DNA from: Acidobacteriaceae bacterium
Lineage (GTDB): Bacteria > Acidobacteriota > Terriglobia > Terriglobales > Acidobacteriaceae
Direction of reading: 5' to 3'
DNA: 64,000 nucleotides
Assembly: GCA_003131315.1 (NCBI GenBank)
Contig: PKUV01000154.1
Span: 67,582 to 131,581, forward strand
The translations under genes were made by a program, and so were the position numbers. The notes under the pieces are model-generated. The model did no database searches, was not told the origin of the DNA, and saw only the letters and a list, made by a program, of their open reading frames with translations. This document shows positions 58,813 through 64,000 of the stretch, piece by piece. Position 1 is the first letter of the stretch. Each line of letters starts with the position of its first letter.

Positions 58813-58873
58813 CCCAGTTCTCAGTTCTCAGAAAAGGCACCCGCGCTGGAACACTGAGAACTGAGAACTTGGG
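58813..58873. repeat. Inverted 7-bp repeat arrays (AGTTCTC / CTGAGAA)
   Basis: CCCAGTTCTCAGTTCTCAG ... CTGAGAACTGAGAACTTGGG. Confidence 0.85.
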
Positions 58874-58900
58874 CCTCAGCCCATGCTATCGTAGAAATCA

Positions 58901-59467
58901 ATGTCCACCGCACGACAAGAGCTGTTGGAAATGCTGGCGCACAAATCATTTCGCCTGGGTGAATTCAAGTTGTCCTCCGGCGGCACCAGTGACTATTACA
59001 TCGACTGCCGCGCCACTACGCTCGACGCCCGTGGCGCGCAACTAGTCGGCCAAGTATTCCTCGATGAAATGCGCGGCCAAGGCTGGCACGCCGACGCCAT
59101 CGGCGGACTGACTATGGGCGCCGACCCCATCGTCGTAGCCGCCGCCGTCACCAGCGGCACTCTGCACGGCTTCCTCGTGCGTAAGGCCGAGAAGCAGCAC
59201 GGCACCGCCCAGCGCATCGAAGGCTTCCGCGAAAAAGGCGCGCGCGTGGTCATCGTGGACGACGTTTGCACCACCGGCTCCTCCACCGTGCAAGCCATCG
59301 AAGCAGCCCGCGACTTCGGCTTCGAAGTGGTCGGCGTGATGTGCCTGGTCGAGCGCCAGGACGCGCACGGCCGTCCCAGTGTAGAAAAAGCCGCAGCGCC
59401 CGCAAACTTCATCTCGATCTTTACGGCAACTGATGTGAGGAAACAACATTTGGAGATCAGTGAATAG
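58901..59467 (+). CDS. pyrE: Orotate phosphoribosyltransferase
   Basis: FKLSSGGTSDYYIDCR, VVIVDDVCTTGSST PRPP-binding motif. Confidence 0.95.
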   Translation: MSTARQELLEMLAHKSFRLGEFKLSSGGTSDYYIDCRATTLDARGAQLVGQVFLDEMRGQGWHADAIGGLTMGADPIVVAAAVTSGTLHGFLVRKAEKQHGTAQRIEGFREKGARVVIVDDVCTTGSSTVQAIEAARDFGFEVVGVMCLVERQDAHGRPSVEKAAAPANFISIFTATDVRKQHLEISE

Positions 59468-59616
59468 TGATCAGTGGATAGTGGATAGTGAATAGTGATT
59501 GCGGGGCGAGCGAAAACGCAATTGCGACAAAAGGTTCGATCTATCCACTATCCACTATCCACTATCAACTATCCACTAGCTCTGCGAACGGCGAACGACG
59601 AACAGCGAACGACGAC
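59456..59616. repeat. Inverted 7-bp arrays (AGTGGAT / CTATCCA) followed by a GCGAACR heptamer array
   Basis: AGTGAATAGTGATCAGTGGATAGTGGATAGTGAATAGTG ... CTATCCACTATCCACTATCCACTATCAACTATCCACT then GCGAACGGCGAACGACGAACAGCGAACGACGAC. Confidence 0.9.
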
Positions 59617-59617
59617 A

Positions 59618-60661
59618 ATGATCCAAACTCTCGAATGGACCCCCCACGGCGTAGTCTTCATCGATCAGACGAAGCTGCCCACCGAAGAAGTCTACGTAAC
59701 CTGCACCACGCACCAGCAGGTCGCCGACGTGATCCGGAACATGGTGGTGCGCGGCGCACCCGCCATTGGCGTTGCCGCCGCCATGGGCATCGCGTTGGGC
59801 GTGAAAAATTCCAAAGCGGAGACCCTCGCCGATCTCAAGAAAGAGTTCGACCAGATTTGCGAAACCATCCGCCAGACGCGCCCCACCGCCGTCAACCTGT
59901 TTTGGGCGATTCGCCGCATGACGGAGAAATTTGAATCTCTCCGCATCCGCCCCATCGCGCAGATCCAGCAGGCGTTGATCGAAGAATCCCAGCGCATGCA
60001 TGCCGAAGATATCGCCGCCAACCAGGCCATGGGACGCCACGGCGCCACCCTCATGCCGTCGAGCGGCGGCGTGCTCACCCACTGCAATGCCGGAGCGCTC
60101 GCCACCGCCGGCTACGGCACCGCGCTCGGCGTCATCCGCGCGGCCGTCGAACAAGGCAAGAAGATTCACGTTTACGCCGACGAAACGCGTCCCTTCCTGC
60201 AAGGCTCGCGCCTCACCGCCTGGGAGCTGATGAAAGACGGCATTCCCACCACCGTCATCTCCGACAACATGGCGGGAGCCATGATGCAGCAAGGCAAAAT
60301 CGGAGCCATCGTCGTAGGTGCCGACCGCATTGCCGCCAACGGAGACGTGGCCAACAAAATCGGCACCTACACCGTAGCCGTCCTCGCCAAAGAGCACGGC
60401 ATTCCGTTCTACGTCGCGGCGCCGATTTCAACCGTCGATCTCGAAACGCCCGACGGCAGTAAAATACCAATCGAGCAGCGCCCCGCAAGAGAAGTCACGC
60501 ACATCGCCGGCAAGCAGATGGTCCCCGACGGAGTCCAGGTCGAAAACCCCGCCTTCGACGTAACCCCCGCAAAATACGTAGCCGCCATCATTACCGAACG
60601 AGGCATAGCCCGCGCGCCGTATGTCGAATCGCTAAGGAAACTGTCGGAGGCGTCTACGTAG
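59618..60661 (+). CDS. mtnA: S-methyl-5-thioribose-1-phosphate isomerase
   Basis: [57 protein letters not shown]; start at MIQTLEW (59618), not the upstream ORF-track ATG. Confidence 0.95.
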   Translation: MIQTLEWTPHGVVFIDQTKLPTEEVYVTCTTHQQVADVIRNMVVRGAPAIGVAAAMGIALGVKNSKAETLADLKKEFDQICETIRQTRPTAVNLFWAIRRMTEKFESLRIRPIAQIQQALIEESQRMHAEDIAANQAMGRHGATLMPSSGGVLTHCNAGALATAGYGTALGVIRAAVEQGKKIHVYADETRPFLQGSRLTAWELMKDGIPTTVISDNMAGAMMQQGKIGAIVVGADRIAANGDVANKIGTYTVAVLAKEHGIPFYVAAPISTVDLETPDGSKIPIEQRPAREVTHIAGKQMVPDGVQVENPAFDVTPAKYVAAIITERGIARAPYVESLRKLSEAST

Positions 60662-60706
60662 GGACAGCCGAGCGCAGCTCGGCAGTTCCTCTCGAACCTA
60701 TCCCAG

Positions 60707-61414
60707 ATGCCCACCATCGCCCAGTCCGAACTCACATTCCAGAGCGGCGGCAAGGCTATCCGCCTGGACGCCTACTTACCCGAGACACTCGACGGTCCAA
60801 TTCCCGCGGTGATCGCGCTCCACGGCGCAGGAGGCAACGTCATCGGCATGGAGCAATACGCCAGCACGCTCGCGGCCCAGGGGTTCGCAGTTTACCTGCT
60901 CCATTACTTTGATCGTACCTGCAATGACCGCGCCGGCACCGAATCCGCCGACAAGCAGACGATCTTCCGCAATTTTCCGCTGTGGATGAAAACGCTCTGG
61001 GACGCAATCAGTTTTGTCGAAACGCAGCCGCAAGTCGATGGCGAGCGTATAGCTCTGTTGGGCTTCTCGCTCGGAGCCTACCTCTCGCTCGCCAACTCCG
61101 CCATCGACCATCGCGTGAAAGCCGTCGTCGAGTTCTTCGGAGGCATGCCCAAAGAAATGAACCTCTTCATGAGACGCCTCTGCCCCGTGCTCATCCTGCA
61201 CGGCGAGGCCGACCCGACTGTCCCGGTCGACGAAGCCTACCAGCTACAGAAGTTGCTGGAGAAGAAGGGAATCCCCTACGAAATCAAAATCTATCCCGGA
61301 GCTGGCCACGGTTTCGAGTCCGAAATCTGGCGCGACGCAGGTCTGAGGAGCCTGCAATTTCTGCAGAAGTACCTGGCCGCGCCGGAAACCTCCAAACCGA
61401 CTCGCGAACCCTGA
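60707..61414 (+). CDS. Dienelactone hydrolase-family alpha/beta hydrolase
   Basis: ALHGAGGN, LLGFSLGAYLSL nucleophile elbow, LHGEADPTVPVDEAY, GAGHGF. Confidence 0.9.
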   Translation: MPTIAQSELTFQSGGKAIRLDAYLPETLDGPIPAVIALHGAGGNVIGMEQYASTLAAQGFAVYLLHYFDRTCNDRAGTESADKQTIFRNFPLWMKTLWDAISFVETQPQVDGERIALLGFSLGAYLSLANSAIDHRVKAVVEFFGGMPKEMNLFMRRLCPVLILHGEADPTVPVDEAYQLQKLLEKKGIPYEIKIYPGAGHGFESEIWRDAGLRSLQFLQKYLAAPETSKPTREP

Positions 61415-61519
61415 CACCTGAGAAGCTCACGTAGGGACGGACGCCCTCGTCCGTCCAGCCGAGCAAAGCTCGCCATCGGCGGTTCTCATTCGTGGCTCGG
61501 CGAGGGGGCGACCCCGCTT

Positions 61520-61858
61520 TCAAATTCGGGAAAGACGAAACGGAGCGCTGAGCAAGCGCGCAGGGAGCATCACCGCGGCCCAGACCAGGGCGAGGGCGCC
61601 GTGGACGGCGATCCCAACCAGCCGGAAGGGCAGCAACAGCAGCCACACGATCGGATAGAGGATCAGCGCCAGCAGTGCCACGGGCCAGCACAGCACGAAG
61701 AGAAAGCACCACAGCACGAAGGCGATCATGGGGACATTTCCTCCTGAATATGATACGCAAGCCAAGGGGAAAAAGTTCGCGGGGATGACCGGTTCGGAGC
61801 GTCGGGTTCTGAAGCTCTGATTGCCGGGCTTTGCCCAGCTGGGCGGGTCCGCTCTCAC
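61520..61858 (-). CDS. Small hydrophobic membrane protein
   Basis: MIAFVLWCFLFVLCWPVALLALILYPIVWLLLLPFRLVG; likely start at this internal Met. Confidence 0.6.
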   Translation of the reverse strand: MRADPPSWAKPGNQSFRTRRSEPVIPANFFPLACVSYSGGNVPMIAFVLWCFLFVLCWPVALLALILYPIVWLLLLPFRLVGIAVHGALALVWAAVMLPARLLSAPFRLSRI

Positions 61859-61900
61859 ACTGAACTGAGAACTGACAGCTGAGAACTGAGAACTGAACTT
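61858..61900. repeat. 7-bp array CTGAGAA, same family as 58813..58873
   Basis: CACTGAACTGAGAACTGACAGCTGAGAACTGAGAACTGAAC. Confidence 0.8.
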
Positions 61901-62577
61901 TACATCGTCTTCAGTTCAGCGCTAACCCGCAACGTCGCTTCGGTGGCTCGCTGCACGTCCTCAACCGTCAGCCCAGGAGCAATCTCTTCGAGCAGCAAGC
62001 CTTCCGGTGTCACTCGGATGTAAGCCATCTCGGTGACGATCGTGTCCACGACCTTCACGCCGGTCAGGGGCAGCGTGCATTTCTTCAGGATCTTCGGCTG
62101 ACCAGCTTTGGTCGCATGTTCCATGGCGACGATCACGCGCCGCGCTCCCGCAACCAGGTCCATGGCGCCGCCCATGCCTTTGACCATTTTGCCGGGAATC
62201 ATCCAGTTCGCGAGGTTGCCGAGTTCGTCGACTTCCATCGCGCCCAGCACGCTGAGGTCAACATGCCCGCCGCGAATCATCGCGAAAGAATCGGCGCTCG
62301 AAAAGTACGCGGTGCCCGCCATCTCGCTGACCGTTTCTTTTCCCGCGTTGATCAGGTCCGCGTCTTCCGAGCCTTCGAGTGGATACGGCCCGATGCCAAG
62401 CATCCCGTTTTCGGATTGAAGGATAACGTCCATGCCCGGCGGAACATAATTGGCAATCAGCGTGGGCAACCCGATGCCGAGGTTGACGTAGAATCCGTCG
62501 CGCAATTCGCGGGCAATGCGCTTCACGATGCGTTCGCGTTTGTCGGTGTCTTTCGAGGATTTTGGCAAAGTTGACAT
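61900..62577 (-). CDS. 3-oxoacid CoA-transferase subunit B
   Basis: [39 protein letters not shown]; paired with subunit A. Confidence 0.95.
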   Translation of the reverse strand: MSTLPKSSKDTDKRERIVKRIARELRDGFYVNLGIGLPTLIANYVPPGMDVILQSENGMLGIGPYPLEGSEDADLINAGKETVSEMAGTAYFSSADSFAMIRGGHVDLSVLGAMEVDELGNLANWMIPGKMVKGMGGAMDLVAGARRVIVAMEHATKAGQPKILKKCTLPLTGVKVVDTIVTEMAYIRVTPEGLLLEEIAPGLTVEDVQRATEATLRVSAELKTM

Positions 62578-62613
62578 GGTTCCTTCGAGTCAGGTCCGGT
62601 GATAGGGAGAAAC

Positions 62614-62678
62614 GCTGTTCGTCGTTCGCTGTCAGCGAGATTTTGGCGAACAGCGAACGACGAACAGCGAACGACGTG
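62614..62678. repeat. Inverted 7-bp arrays (CTGTTCG/TCGTTCG ... GCGAACA/GCGAACG)
   Basis: CGCTGTTCGTCGTTCGCTGTCAGCGAG ... GGCGAACAGCGAACGACGAACAGCGAACGACG; same unit family as 59582..59616. Confidence 0.85.
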
Positions 62679-62684
62679 TACCAG

Positions 62685-63389
62685 CTATCCCGCTGCGGCT
62701 TTCACTACGGTCCTTTTTTCGATCCTTTTCTCGAACAGCTCCCCCTGGAAGATTCGTTTTACGTACACGCTTGGCGTATGCACCATGTCAGGATCCAGTT
62801 CGCCCGGTTCGACCAGATGTTCGACTTCGGCGATAGTGATCTTGGCCGCGGTTGCCATCATCGGATTGAAATTGCGCGCGGTTTTGCGATAGACGAGGTT
62901 GCCCCAGCGGTCGCCCTTCCAGGCCTTGACGAAGGCGAAGTCGGCTTTCAGCGCACGCTCCATGATGTAGGTACGCCCGTCGAACTCGCGTGCCTCTTTG
63001 CCTTCCGCGACCACCGTTCCGACGCCGGTAGGCGTAAAGAACGCGGGGATTCCAGCGCCCCCCGCGCGAATCCGCTCGGAAAACGTTCCTTGCGGAACGA
63101 GGTCGAGTTCCACAGTGCCGTTCAGCACCATCTGTTCGAGCAGTTTGTTTTCGCCGACGTAGGTTCCGATGTGCCGACGGATTTGGCCGTTGGCGAGCAG
63201 CAATCCCATGCCGAGGCCATCGACGCCGACGTTGTTGCTGATGGTCGTGAGGTTCTTGACGCCCTTGCGGGCGAGAGCGCGGATCAGGTTCTCGGGCATC
63301 CCGCACAAACCGAATCCGCCAACCATGACGGTGGCTCCGTCAAACACGTCCTGGATCGCCTCTTCAGCGCTCGCGACAACCTTGTGCAT
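62685..63389 (-). CDS. 3-oxoacid CoA-transferase subunit A
   Basis: MVGGFGLCGMPENLIRALARKGVKNLTTISNNVG. Confidence 0.95.
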   Translation of the reverse strand: MHKVVASAEEAIQDVFDGATVMVGGFGLCGMPENLIRALARKGVKNLTTISNNVGVDGLGMGLLLANGQIRRHIGTYVGENKLLEQMVLNGTVELDLVPQGTFSERIRAGGAGIPAFFTPTGVGTVVAEGKEAREFDGRTYIMERALKADFAFVKAWKGDRWGNLVYRKTARNFNPMMATAAKITIAEVEHLVEPGELDPDMVHTPSVYVKRIFQGELFEKRIEKRTVVKAAAG

Positions 63390-63440
63390 AGCAGGAGAAT
63401 TCTATAGCAAATTGCAGAGCGGGGGAGAGGGGTCAAAAGC

Positions 63441-63597
63441 AACACCCACCACGGAGGCACGGAGACACGGAGGAATGCACAAGTCAAACTGCAGAAGTGC
63501 CGTGGAGCAGGCTTTGACTTCCGCATCTGACTTCCTACTTCTGACTTCATTTCTTGCCTTTCTCCGTGCCTCCGTGTCTCCGTGGTGGGTTCTTCCT
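63441..63597. repeat. Inverted 8-bp arrays (CACGGAGG/CACGGAGA ... TCCGTGCC/TCCGTGTC)
   Basis: CCCACCACGGAGGCACGGAGACACGGAGGAA ... TCTCCGTGCCTCCGTGTCTCCGTGGTGGG. Confidence 0.9.
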
Positions 63598-64000
63598 TAG
63601 CTGGTGCGCACGCTCGAATTCCGCTGCCAGTTCTCGCGAGTCCAGATTCTCGCGGATGTGCGCCAGGCGCTGCTCCAACTTCTGCAGCGCGTCGCTCAGG
63701 TTCTTGCGATTGGTGATGGCGATGTCGCGCCACATCGAATAAGGACTGCCGGAGATGCGGGTCATCTCACGCAGGGCTCGTCCGCCGATGTCGAGCACCG
63801 GCGCGTCGGGGCCGAATTCGTCGACCAGCGTGGCTGCCAGAGCGGTCGAGATCATCTGCGGCAGATGGCTAATCCAGGCGCAGAAGCGATCATGATCGGA
63901 GGGATCGAGGACGGCTATTTTGGCGCCCATCTTTTCCGCGCAGTGGATAAATTCTCCGCATTGTCCGGCGTGAACGTTCTGGCCGGGGAGCGGCGTGAAG
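63547..64000 (-). CDS. tyrA: Prephenate dehydrogenase, C-terminal part (gene continues beyond the window)
   Basis: FTPLPGQNVHAGQCGEF...MGAKIAVLDPSDHDRFCAWISHLPQMISTALAATLVDEF...RISGSPYSMWRDIAITNRKNL; open to the window end. Confidence 0.85.
   Translation of the reverse strand, partial: FTPLPGQNVHAGQCGEFIHCAEKMGAKIAVLDPSDHDRFCAWISHLPQMISTALAATLVDEFGPDAPVLDIGGRALREMTRISGSPYSMWRDIAITNRKNLSDALQKLEQRLAHIRENLDSRELAAEFERAHQLRKNPPRRHGGTEKGKK

Noticed and set aside
59495-59617. ORF-track N-terminal extension of mtnA
   Set aside because: Extension is translated repeat array ([13 protein letters not shown]...[10 protein letters not shown]); conserved protein starts at 59618.
47736-63600. CRISPR array interpretation of the periodic repeats
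   Set aside because: Units are 7-8 bp with no 25-40 bp repeat/spacer alternation and no cas genes in the window.

Overview
GC-rich, gene-dense bacterial chromosome segment. The gene content and protein style (TonB-dependent transporter plus DUF5666-like protein, FecR/Gly-rich protein, VWFA protein, YD-repeat giant) suggest Acidobacteriota, but this is an inference. Backbone: a nitrogen-control block (NtrC-type regulator, sensor kinase, glnB, glnD, and amtB further on), a translationally coupled arg operon (argC-argB-argD-GNAT-argJ), a GAF-glucan phosphorylase fusion, a blaI/blaR1/htrA block, uvrA, pyrE, mtnA, a two-subunit CoA-transferase and a partial tyrA. Main highlights: (1) a ~9.1 kb integrative element inserted at the 3' end of a tRNA-Sec (selC) gene, with integrase, excisionase-like HTH protein, two zinc-ribbon proteins, a 1595-aa secreted YD/RHS protein and a 24-bp att duplication; (2) a set of intergenic arrays of 7-8 bp degenerate repeats, often arranged as inverted pairs, resembling cyanobacterial STRR sequences, some of which reach start codons or a C-terminal coding tail; (3) a 119-bp MITE-like element with perfect 14-bp TIRs and a relative 8 kb away; (4) matching palindromic operators upstream of blaI and htrA; (5) a PtsP/NifA-like GAF domain fused to a GT35 phosphorylase; (6) a broken outer-membrane-type gene with one in-frame TGA and one homopolymer frameshift. 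All calls come from reading the sequence and ORF track; no database search was run.
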